Assembly: GCF_032335695.1 (NCBI RefSeq)
Contig: NZ_JACTOJ010000005.1
Span: 62,001-126,000 of the forward strand
DNA length: 64,000 bases
Reading direction: 5' to 3'
Source of the DNA: JACTOJ01 sp032335695
Lineage (GTDB): Bacteria > Bacillota > Clostridia > Clostridiales > Clostridiaceae
The notes under the pieces are model-generated. The model was not told where the DNA came from. It searched no databases and saw only the letters and a list, made by a program, of their open reading frames with translations. The position numbers and the translations under genes are program-made. Below are positions 25,318 to 32,825 of this stretch, piece by piece (the first letter of the stretch is position 1; each line of letters starts with the position of its first letter).

Positions 25318-26718
25318 ATGAGAAGAAATAGAGTTGTTGTATTTTTTTATGCGTTTTTATGTTTATTATTAAGTCTTTTAACAGGATGCGATGGCATCAA
25401 CGAATATAGCTTTGCAAAAATTAAATCTCCGCAAGTTAAAGAAATAGCTATACAAGGAACTTGGAAAGTGACAAATATAAAAAAAGTTGATGAAAATATA
25501 GATGCCTCTCTTAAAATTGATGATCATCTTTATTTCACCAATCAAATGGTTATTATAAAAGATCAGAAATATAATAATGTTAACTACAAATATAAAGATG
25601 TAAATGTCTATCAATACATGCTATATAATTATAAAGTTAATTCAGACTTCATAAATTTAAAGACTAATAGTAATGGAATTCTTTCTCTATCCACTGATGA
25701 CAGATTATTGTATGAATTTATAACTATAGATAATAAAAATATTTTAATGTATGGTAACAATACTTTATATTACTTAAAAAAGGATGATGGATTTGATATA
25801 AAAAATATAAAAATTCAGGAAAATGGAGTTCAGAAAAAAAATGACATGGATAAAACTTCTAAAGGAAGCTCTGGTATATTGCTTGGTATAAGATCTGGAG
25901 ATTCTAGTTATAGAACTATATGGATTAGTTATAAGAATGATGCTATAGCTGATTCAATAGAATGTAAAAATCTTTTAGTACCTAGAAATAAAGGCTTCTG
26001 GGTGGTAGGGCTAAAAGAGGTAGGAAATAAGAGAAATATATTTGCAAGCCGTATAGAATCTTATAAAAATAATAATATAGAATATAATTCAATCAATACA
26101 AATATAACAAATGATATTATATCTTATGTTGGAAATGATTATATTTTTCTTGAGTATACAAATGGAGTTAGAGTGTTGCCAATAGATAGCTTAACAACTA
26201 AAAAAGGATTGAAAATTTCTGATATTTTAGGACAAAGCGGTAAAGAAAATATGGAAACGTCCTATAATGCAATGGTTTCTAATAATTCTCAACTTAAATC
26301 AGATACAAAGCCAAATGAAGAAGATTTTGTATTAGTTAGAAAGAATGGTCATTGGATAATGCAAGGAAGAGTCTATGATAAATCCAGAGATAATTTTTGG
26401 TCATATGATATGAATCTAATACCGCCAGCTAATATGGTAAGATATGATGAATTAAGCATTAGCTGGAATAAGGTCTTAGAAAGAGTTCCAGATGCAATAG
26501 ATATATTTACATCTCCCAATAATCAATTAGCTATAATAGTTAATCAATCTGAAATTGAGGTGTTTAAGATCGTCAATGGCGGATTAGATAGTAATCCTCT
26601 ATCCCAAATAAATTTAAAGAATGATGAACATATAATAATGGCCGAGTGGGCTTTAGATGAATATGTAGATAGTTGGCAGCATATGCTCTCAAGTATTAAT
26701 GATGTTCCTAATAAATAA
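25318..26718 (+). CDS. Putative lipoprotein linked to two-component system
   Basis: A 466-residue secreted protein with a lipoprotein signal: charged start RRNR, hydrophobic core, and lipobox LLTGC with Cys24 as the lipid-anchored residue. The rest has beta-rich, Tyr/Asn/Lys-rich sequence, including GTWKVTNIKKV near the start of the mature part and NMVRYDELSISWNKVLERVP near residue 380; I recognise no catalytic motif. As third gene of the regulator-kinase operon it may modulate the sensor at the cell surface or be its output. A U-tract terminator follows. Confidence 0.8.
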   Translation: MRRNRVVVFFYAFLCLLLSLLTGCDGINEYSFAKIKSPQVKEIAIQGTWKVTNIKKVDENIDASLKIDDHLYFTNQMVIIKDQKYNNVNYKYKDVNVYQYMLYNYKVNSDFINLKTNSNGILSLSTDDRLLYEFITIDNKNILMYGNNTLYYLKKDDGFDIKNIKIQENGVQKKNDMDKTSKGSSGILLGIRSGDSSYRTIWISYKNDAIADSIECKNLLVPRNKGFWVVGLKEVGNKRNIFASRIESYKNNNIEYNSINTNITNDIISYVGNDYIFLEYTNGVRVLPIDSLTTKKGLKISDILGQSGKENMETSYNAMVSNNSQLKSDTKPNEEDFVLVRKNGHWIMQGRVYDKSRDNFWSYDMNLIPPANMVRYDELSISWNKVLERVPDAIDIFTSPNNQLAIIVNQSEIEVFKIVNGGLDSNPLSQINLKNDEHIIMAEWALDEYVDSWQHMLSSINDVPNK

Positions 26719-26725
26719 AATTTTA

Positions 26726-26763
26726 TAAAAATAGAGTTAGTTAAATCTGGCTCTATTTTTTTA
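26726..26763 (+). terminator. Terminator of the two-component operon
   Basis: An AAAAATAGAG/CTCTATTTTT stem with a 14-base loop is followed by T-rich sequence. Confidence 0.8.
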
Positions 26764-26831
26764 GTATATTTTTATATTTAAGTGAAAAAAATAATTTATA
26801 TAGTTTTATAAATTATTAGGAGATGATTAAT

Positions 26832-26966
26832 ATGACAATGTATAGAGGTGAGAAACATAAAAAAAGTGGGAAGCATGACGGAATTAGACCTGTTGACAGA
26901 GTAGAGAAAAGAGACAAAAAATCTCCACCGCAATTTGAAAATCATAATGGAGAAAAAATAGATTAG
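26832..26966 (+). CDS. Small basic hydrophilic protein (44 residues)
   Basis: A short open frame with a convincing ribosome site: AGGAG eight bases before the ATG. The product (MTMYRGEKHKKSGKHDG onward, ending GEKID) is rich in Lys, Arg, His, Asp and Glu, with no hydrophobic stretch, so it is probably unstructured and cytosolic. It lies between two terminators, which implies its own promoter. I do not recognise it; small charged peptides like this are common in spores and stress regulons of Clostridium, but no role can be assigned. Confidence 0.6.
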   Translation: MTMYRGEKHKKSGKHDGIRPVDRVEKRDKKSPPQFENHNGEKID

Positions 26967-26994
26967 TATTGTTAATTAGAAGCTAAATAAAAAG

Positions 26995-27040
26995 TGTATA
27001 CCTTATGACTTCATGAAATCTAATAAACATAAGGTATACA
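26995..27040 (-). terminator. Long-armed terminator after the isoprenoid-like gene
   Basis: A perfect 13-base inverted repeat (TGTATACCTTATG/CATAAGGTATACA) has a 20-base spacer. On the minus strand it is followed by ACTTTTTATTTAG, a fair U-tract, so it ends the gene at 27054-28367. The spacer is unusually large for a terminator. Confidence 0.65.
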
Positions 27041-27053
27041 AAGTATAAAATCT

Positions 27054-28367
27054 TTAGCTTAATAATTCTAAGATATCAATTAAATTTGCATGAGATACTT
27101 TTGAAACTTTTTTATATTTATATGAAATTTTTTTATTGAAATTTTTCATATAAATAGTTGTAAAAGGGTAATATTTTTCTAAATTATTATTGAATTCTTT
27201 AGTAAAAAGTTTTTTGTTTCTCGCAACTGTGAAAAAAATAGTAAGCAAGCAATTTTCTTTTATAGTTTTTTTTATATTACTTATATAAGGGGAATTATAG
27301 TAATCTAAAATAGAGAGCACCTCATCTATGTAGTTTATCAATTTACATGCTAATTTGTCTAAGTTTGTACACTGTTCAGGGTGGCTGAATATAGTTTTAT
27401 GCGAATTAGTCTTATCAATTTTAATATCTTGAAAATCATCTAAAAGTTGCAGTAAAACCCCAAAAGAAAAAGAAAAAATAATATCTTGTAAGCTAATATT
27501 GCTTTTTAATAAAAAGCCATCGCTTAATACAGATGTACCACCTTTTTTTATTGTGTTTAATAATATTTGTTTATTGTTTTGATTATAAATATTTCTTTGG
27601 TTATCTATGCTTTTAGCTTGATGAAGATTTATGCTATGCAAGCTCTTATATAATGCATTATTATTACATCTTGGAAATTCCAGTTCTATGTTTTCAATAA
27701 GATTAAATACTTTTGCCTCATGTTCACTTGATGAAAGTACAAATTTTCCCATCAATCTATTTTTAATGCTGCTACAAAACTTAATTTTATGTTCATACGA
27801 TATGGATTTTTTGTCTAATAGATTATCTGTATATGGGTATAATAGACTGTAACTAAATACAGATGGGGTAATTTCAAGCTTCAATGAAAAAACGGTTTGT
27901 AATAAATTCATAGTCCATACATTTCTTAATGCTTGCGAGATTTCATTAGATCTTATAGTACAATCAAATTCTCTTGCCTTGTTAATAAACAATGTAGTAG
28001 ATCTTATAAAATCATATGGATAATTAGGACTGATAGGATAATTAAAAAAACCAGTTTGCTTGCAAAAATTTAACATATAGCTTTTAAATTTGGTGCCAAT
28101 ATAGCTATCATCATGATTATAATTAGAAATTTTGCAAGTTGTTATAAGATTATCGAAAAATTCTTCTGTTATTTTTTCATTAGCTTTCTTGCTGTTAGCA
28201 ATATAATTTAGTTTACCTATATGGTAGGTGCTTTCGCTGCACTTAAGCCATTTAACCATTGACAGCTTGGCTAACGACTCAACAAGAATAGAAAATACGT
28301 CTAAACAGCTATTGCTTTTTTCTTTTTCATATATATCAATTAATTCATCAGTTAATATTTTGCACAT
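27054..28367 (-). CDS. Class I isoprenoid-synthase-like protein (terpene cyclase fold candidate)
   Basis: A 437-residue, mostly helical protein. Two acidic motifs stand out: YPYTDNLLDKK (Asp181, Asp185), which resembles the DYLDNLCDR metal motif of large YtpB/DUF2600-type terpene synthases, and LLQLLDDFQDIKID (Asp310, Asp311, Asp314), which matches the second DDxxD region of polyprenyl synthases. Class I enzymes bind Mg-pyrophosphate through such clusters. The family placement is by eye. No other terpene gene is nearby, and it is monocistronic on the minus strand. The substrate is unknown, and loss of activity cannot be excluded. A sporulation-linked lipid would be one possible product (speculative). 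Confidence 0.65.
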   Translation of the reverse strand: MCKILTDELIDIYEKEKSNSCLDVFSILVESLAKLSMVKWLKCSESTYHIGKLNYIANSKKANEKITEEFFDNLITTCKISNYNHDDSYIGTKFKSYMLNFCKQTGFFNYPISPNYPYDFIRSTTLFINKAREFDCTIRSNEISQALRNVWTMNLLQTVFSLKLEITPSVFSYSLLYPYTDNLLDKKSISYEHKIKFCSSIKNRLMGKFVLSSSEHEAKVFNLIENIELEFPRCNNNALYKSLHSINLHQAKSIDNQRNIYNQNNKQILLNTIKKGGTSVLSDGFLLKSNISLQDIIFSFSFGVLLQLLDDFQDIKIDKTNSHKTIFSHPEQCTNLDKLACKLINYIDEVLSILDYYNSPYISNIKKTIKENCLLTIFFTVARNKKLFTKEFNNNLEKYYPFTTIYMKNFNKKISYKYKKVSKVSHANLIDILELLS

Positions 28368-28518
28368 AAAATTACCTTTTCTATAAGAGTTATATTTTAA
28401 GAATTTATACCTATATGATATTTTATATTTATAAAAAATTCAACTAAAAATTTGCAATGAATAAATTTCTTTAAATTTTTTCGGCAATGCTGTATAATTT
28501 TATTTATAAATAATAAGC

Positions 28519-28558
28519 AATAAAGACCAATCTATGTGAACTAAGATAGGCCTTTATT
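28519..28558 (-). terminator. Probable terminator of the SASP gene
   Basis: An imperfect hairpin (AATAAAG-CC with GG-CTTTATT, plus an inner ATCT/AGAT stem) is followed on the minus strand by T-rich sequence. It lies 40 bases downstream of the SASP stop. Confidence 0.5.
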
Positions 28559-28596
28559 ACTTGAATTTTCTACCATTTATATAAAGGTAAATAAGT

Positions 28597-28791
28597 TTAC
28601 TTTATATTTTTTTCGAAAGCTTCAACCATCTTTTTGGTCATTTGGCCACCAACGCTTCCGTTTTCTCTAGAAGTTAAGTTACCATTATAGCCTTCATTTA
28701 AATGAACGCCTACTTCATTAGCGGCTTCCATTTTAAACTTTTTTAGACCTTGCTTTGCTTCTGGAATAAGTGCTTTATTGCTTTTTGCCAT
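28597..28791 (-). CDS. Alpha/beta-type small acid-soluble spore protein
   Basis: A DNA-binding protein of the spore core that saturates and protects forespore DNA. The 64 residues carry the two family blocks: KFKMEAANEVGV, where the germination protease GPR cuts (after the Glu of the E-A/I-A motif), and GYNGNLTSRENGSVGGQMTK with the VGGxM element. It has an excellent ribosome site (AAAGGAGGTG). A sigma-G-like promoter lies upstream. Length is typical. Confidence 0.96.
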   Translation of the reverse strand: MAKSNKALIPEAKQGLKKFKMEAANEVGVHLNEGYNGNLTSRENGSVGGQMTKKMVEAFEKNIK

Positions 28792-28820
28792 AGTAATTCA
28801 CCTCCTTTGTAGTACAAATA

Positions 28821-28850
28821 TAGCTTTAGCAATATTTAAATTTTTATTCA
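28821..28850 (-). promoter_or_regulatory. Sigma-G-like promoter of the SASP gene
   Basis: On the minus strand TGAATA (28850-28845) is a full -35 match to sigma-G; AAAGCTA (28827-28821) after 17 bases matches CATNCTA in part. Position and gene type support forespore expression. Confidence 0.5.
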
Positions 28851-28956
28851 ATGATATAAATAACTAATGTGGTATCTTTCACTATATAAATCAAAAGTTA
28901 CGGTAATTTGTTTTTTTAATAATAAAATTATACATAAATTAGAATTGGAGATAATT

Positions 28957-30180
28957 ATGTTCAAAAGTTTTAATAAATATCTGGGATTAACAAAAGAAAT
29001 TTATACCTTAGCTATATCAAAAACCATAAATAGCATGGGGAATTTTGTATTACCTTTATTAACACTTATACTTACAGAGAAAGTGGGACTTAGCAAAACA
29101 GAAGCTGGCATATACTTATTAATATTAAGCGTAAGCTATGTTCCTGGATTAATAATTGGCGGAAAAATGGTTGACATTGTTGGAAGGAAAAAAATAATAA
29201 TAATTTTTCATACATTAGCAGCATGCGTGTATTTAGGATGCGGTGTTATAAAACCATCAATTATTATGGTATATTTACTAATACTTGGTGCATCTCTATT
29301 GGCTGCCTCAATGCCGGCTTATGATGCTCTAGCTGCAGATATGACTGATAATAGCAACAGAAAAAAAACATATTCTCTTCTTTTTATGGGACATAATTTT
29401 GGATTTGCAATAGCACCAGTGCTAGGAGGATTTCTTTTCAAAAATCATTTATCATTAGTATTTATAATAGATGCTACTAGCACATTCTTATCGGTAGCAT
29501 TAATAACTATATTTGTAAAAGAACCTAAGACATTTAAAAATTCAACCCAACTACATAAAGATGCTAATTACAAAGACAAAAGTCTAATATTTTTTTTAAA
29601 AAATACCCCTATTGTGGCTGTATTTTCTGCGTTGCTATTTTGCTATCAATTCGCTTATTCCCAATGGGGATATACTATGCCGCTTCAGTTAACCGAATTA
29701 TTTAAAGACAAAGGAGCCTATTATTATGGCATAATAGCAGGATTTAATGGAATATTAATATTAATATTTACACCCTTAGTTACAAAACTTACATATAAGC
29801 TAAATATTCTTAAAGTAATATCTTTAGGTGGAATTCTTTATTCAATAGCTTTTGGTGTATTAATTGAAGCTAAAAGCTTGCATACATTCTTTATTACTGT
29901 TCTCATAATGACCTTTGGAGAAATGATGGTAACAATAAACAATTCAACTTTTATTACCACAGTGACACCTCCATCTCATCGAGGAAGAGTTAATGGGTAC
30001 ATGCAAATAATGCTTGGAGCAGGTTTTTCCCTGGGACCTTTTATGATGGGAATAGCATTAATATATATAAGTATAAGGAGTGTATGGTTAATTATTTCTA
30101 TAGAGGTTTTAATAGCTGCTATATTAATGTTATTTTTAGGATCAATATGGGAAAGAAACGGTATTGATAATCGTTATTAA
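28957..30180 (+). CDS. MFS transporter
   Basis: A 407-residue major facilitator with about twelve membrane helices. Motif A between helices 2 and 3 reads GGKMVDIVGRKK, and DALAADMTDNSNRKKTYSL follows helix 4, a pattern found in drug/H+ antiporters of this group. The N-terminal helix is SKTINSMGNFVLPLLTLIL. Substrate unknown. The start is the ATG at 28957, after TTGGAGATAATT; the longer reading from 28867 lacks a site. It may end without its own terminator, but ldh has a separate promoter. Confidence 0.88.
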   Translation: MFKSFNKYLGLTKEIYTLAISKTINSMGNFVLPLLTLILTEKVGLSKTEAGIYLLILSVSYVPGLIIGGKMVDIVGRKKIIIIFHTLAACVYLGCGVIKPSIIMVYLLILGASLLAASMPAYDALAADMTDNSNRKKTYSLLFMGHNFGFAIAPVLGGFLFKNHLSLVFIIDATSTFLSVALITIFVKEPKTFKNSTQLHKDANYKDKSLIFFLKNTPIVAVFSALLFCYQFAYSQWGYTMPLQLTELFKDKGAYYYGIIAGFNGILILIFTPLVTKLTYKLNILKVISLGGILYSIAFGVLIEAKSLHTFFITVLIMTFGEMMVTINNSTFITTVTPPSHRGRVNGYMQIMLGAGFSLGPFMMGIALIYISIRSVWLIISIEVLIAAILMLFLGSIWERNGIDNRY

Positions 30181-30192
30181 TTAATGTATAAT
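30164..30192 (+). promoter_or_regulatory. Promoter of ldh
   Basis: TTGATA (30164-30169, inside the end of the MFS gene) and a perfect TATAAT (30187-30192) are 17 bases apart, 43 bases ahead of the ldh ATG. Confidence 0.6.
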
Positions 30193-30235
30193 ATTACTAG
30201 AGGATTACATATATTTAATAAAAGGGAGTGTTGTT

Positions 30236-31183
30236 ATGAAAAATATGGGAACAAAAATTTCTATAATCGGAGCAGGTTTTGTCGGATCAACATCAGCTTT
30301 TGCTCTTATGATGGGTGGTTTAGCATCTAATATAGTCATAGTAGATATAAATAAAGAAAAGGCGGAAGGAGAAGCAATGGATTTATCTCATGGGGTACCC
30401 TTTGTGAATCCAGTAGATGTAATATCAGGTGATTACTCTGACACCAAAGATTCAGATATTGTAATAATAACTGCAGGAGTGGGGCAAAAACCTGGGGAAA
30501 GCAGACTAGATATGATAGGTAAAAACTTAAAAGTTTTTAAAGCCATAGTTCCAGAAGTAGTTAAATATAGCCCAAATTCAATTTTATTAGTAGTGTCTAA
30601 TCCAGTTGATATACTTTCCTATATAACCTATAAGCTTTCTGGCTTTCCTAAAGAAAGAGTTATTGGATCAGGAACTGTATTAGATACTTCAAGATTTAGA
30701 TATCTATTAAGCGAACATTTTGATGTAGATGCTAGAAATATTCATACTTATATAATGGGTGAACATGGAGATTCTGAAATAGCTACCTGGAGTCTTACAA
30801 ATATTGCGGGCATGAATGTGGAAGAATTCTGCCAAAAGGCTTGTGGAAAATGCGATGGAAAATTCAAATATAATATTTATAATGATGTAAAAAATGCTGC
30901 TTATGATGTTATTCAAAAGAAGGGAGCTACTTACTATGCGGTGGCTCTAGCTGTAAAACGTATAGTGGAAGCTATTTTAAGAGATGAAAAATCAATTCTG
31001 ACAGTATCAACTCTTATGGAAGGGCAATATGGAATAGAGGATATTTATATAGGAGTTCCAAGCATAGTAGGAATAGATGGAGTATCTAAAATTCTAGAAG
31101 TTCCGCTAGCGGAAGAGGAATTTTTAAAATTAAAAGAATCAAGTTCTACTTTGAAGAAGGTTCTTCAAGAAGCTCATATATAA
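30236..31183 (+). CDS. ldh: L-lactate dehydrogenase
   Basis: Reduces pyruvate to L-lactate with NADH, a fermentative redox sink. The 315 residues show the Rossmann loop IIGAGFVGS, the specificity segment TAGVGQKPGESRLDM (the Gln before the loop Arg marks lactate rather than malate dehydrogenase), the catalytic Asp in GSGTVLDTSRFR and the catalytic His in MGEHGDSE. The ATG follows AAAGGGAGTG. It has its own promoter inside the end of the upstream MFS gene and a strong terminator. Full length. Confidence 0.96.
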   Translation: MKNMGTKISIIGAGFVGSTSAFALMMGGLASNIVIVDINKEKAEGEAMDLSHGVPFVNPVDVISGDYSDTKDSDIVIITAGVGQKPGESRLDMIGKNLKVFKAIVPEVVKYSPNSILLVVSNPVDILSYITYKLSGFPKERVIGSGTVLDTSRFRYLLSEHFDVDARNIHTYIMGEHGDSEIATWSLTNIAGMNVEEFCQKACGKCDGKFKYNIYNDVKNAAYDVIQKKGATYYAVALAVKRIVEAILRDEKSILTVSTLMEGQYGIEDIYIGVPSIVGIDGVSKILEVPLAEEEFLKLKESSSTLKKVLQEAHI

Positions 31184-31187
31184 TAAA

Positions 31188-31223
31188 AAAACCCATCACC
31201 TATGGATTAGGTGAGTGGGTTTT
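31188..31223 (+). terminator. Terminator after ldh
   Basis: Stem AAACCCATCACCTA with TAGGTGAGTGGGTTT (one internal mismatch) and a 5-base loop. The T-tail is short (TTTTATAATG), so some read-through into the next gene, which starts 31 bases on, is possible. Confidence 0.75.
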
Positions 31224-31253
31224 ATAATGCTATTTTATTATGGAAGTGTTATT

Positions 31254-32621
31254 TTGTATTTTAAAGAAATTATCTCACAAAAGATTTATAATATAATTGA
31301 TATGAATGTTGAAGATGTAATAGAGGAAACCGAAAATCCTATTTTTGGTGACTATACTTTGCCATGTCATTTAATTGCTAAAAAGATTAATCAAGCCCCA
31401 AATTTGCTTGCAGAAAAAATAAAGGCAAATCTAAAAGCTGTAGAACTTGAAAGAGTAGAATGTGTAGGAAGTCATATTAATATTTATATAAAAAAAGATA
31501 TCTTAGCTGAATATACTTTAAATAAATTAGCAAGATATAAAGATTATAAGCCTTTGAAAACAGGAAAGAAAATATTAATTAATTCAAGCTTAAACTTTTA
31601 TAAAAAATCTAATTTTATAAATAACAAATTAAACTTAGTAATATCAGAAGCTATTTATAGAACTATGAATTTTAGTGGTTATGAATGCGAGCAGCTTTTT
31701 AGTGTTTATGATTATGAAATTAACTCTTACTATGAAGATTTTCTATTTAACAAAAAATACAAGTGTACCTATTTAAATGCACATAATAAAGAATTAATTA
31801 GCATAATAAATGAATTGAAAATAAAATGCAGGCAAATAGAAGTAAAAAAAGGTACAGCTCTAATAATACCTTTAGAGGAATATAATCTATCACCTATAGT
31901 ATTGTGTATAAATGATAAACTTATTTTTAACAAATCAGTAGATTATCTTCAAATTAAATATATTGAAAAACTGTACAATGATTACAAATTGATAAATATT
32001 GTTCCTAGAAAAAATTCAGATCACCTAAAAAAGTTAGAAGCTTGCTTATATAATAAAAATACTAATATTAAACTAAATAGCTTACTTATTGGAAAATTTA
32101 AGTTTAAAGCTCAAGGATCAAAAGATAATGGTAACGACTTTTTTGTCATATTAAAAAGTAAAATTAGAATTAAGTATATCGACGTCAGTATTAATGATAT
32201 TGATACTATTTGTAAAAATTCATTTATATTTAACTGTTTATATTTTTTAAACGATAGATTTATATATTTTGATATAGATTACATGACGGATTATAATAAT
32301 AAGAACTATATTTTTATACAGAAAATATATACATATTTAAAAAATAAAATTGATCGTATTGATAATAAGTGTGAATTATCCCTAATTCAGGAGGAAAGAT
32401 ATTATAATATTATAAAACATATATATAAATTCCATACTGTTATTCAAAAAAGTGCTGAAAATATTAATCCATTCTTTATAGTAGATTTTGCTATTAAACT
32501 TGCAGAAAAATTATATATTATTTGTAAAGATGATTATTCAAATGAAGTTATAAAATTAATCAGTACATCTTTGATTATATTGGATACTTCAATGAAACTT
32601 ATAGGAATTAATCTGTTGTAA
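31254..32621 (+). CDS. Degenerate arginyl-tRNA synthetase paralog
   Basis: A 455-residue protein that follows class I ArgRS from end to end but has lost its catalytic signatures. N-terminal ArgRS domain: NPIFGDYTLPCHLIAKKINQ and VGSHINIYIKKD. Where ArgRS has P-N-x-x-K-P-x-H-I-G-H, this has LNFYKKSNFINN, so HIGH is gone. NYIFIQKIYTYLKNKI aligns to the F-Y-V-Q-Y-A-H-A-R block. The C-terminal 110 residues match the DALR anticodon-binding domain (HIYKFHTVIQKSAENINPFF, VDFAIKLAEKLYIICKDD). No KMSKS-like motif is visible. Start is a TTG at 31254, five bases after GGAAGTG. The reading frame is intact, which argues for a retained non-catalytic role such as tRNA binding or regulation (inference). Confidence 0.75.
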   Translation: MYFKEIISQKIYNIIDMNVEDVIEETENPIFGDYTLPCHLIAKKINQAPNLLAEKIKANLKAVELERVECVGSHINIYIKKDILAEYTLNKLARYKDYKPLKTGKKILINSSLNFYKKSNFINNKLNLVISEAIYRTMNFSGYECEQLFSVYDYEINSYYEDFLFNKKYKCTYLNAHNKELISIINELKIKCRQIEVKKGTALIIPLEEYNLSPIVLCINDKLIFNKSVDYLQIKYIEKLYNDYKLINIVPRKNSDHLKKLEACLYNKNTNIKLNSLLIGKFKFKAQGSKDNGNDFFVILKSKIRIKYIDVSINDIDTICKNSFIFNCLYFLNDRFIYFDIDYMTDYNNKNYIFIQKIYTYLKNKIDRIDNKCELSLIQEERYYNIIKHIYKFHTVIQKSAENINPFFIVDFAIKLAEKLYIICKDDYSNEVIKLISTSLIILDTSMKLIGINLL

Positions 32622-32623
32622 AA

Positions 32624-32667
32624 TAAAAATTAGCATTAAACAACTAATTGTTTAATGCTAATTTTTA
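32624..32667. terminator. Strong bidirectional terminator
   Basis: An 18-19-base near-perfect stem (AAAAATTAGCATTAAACAA with TTGTTTAATGCTAATTTTTA) and a 4-base loop ends both the ArgRS-like gene and the feo operon, touching the stop codon of the small Cys-rich gene on the minus strand. Confidence 0.9.
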
Positions 32668-32802
32668 TCTTTTTATCTTATATTTATTGCACTTTGATGA
32701 ACAATTACCACAATTACACTGACCTTTAGCACTCTTTTTTATATTCTTATAAAATATTACTGCAGCTAAAAGTATTATAATCACTGTTACTAGAATTTCC
32801 AT
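32665..32802 (-). CDS. FeoB-associated Cys-rich membrane protein
   Basis: A 45-residue protein: one N-terminal membrane helix (ILVTVIIILLAAVIFY), a basic stretch, then four cysteines in CNCGNCSSKC. This is the layout of the small proteins found beside feoB in Firmicutes. The ATG has a strong GGAGG site. It begins 23 bases downstream of the feoB stop, as the last gene of the feo operon. The cysteines may bind Fe(II) or a cluster during transfer (family-level inference). Confidence 0.85.
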   Translation of the reverse strand: MEILVTVIIILLAAVIFYKNIKKSAKGQCNCGNCSSKCNKYKIKR

Positions 32803-32825
32803 AGGATTACCTCCATTGATATATT

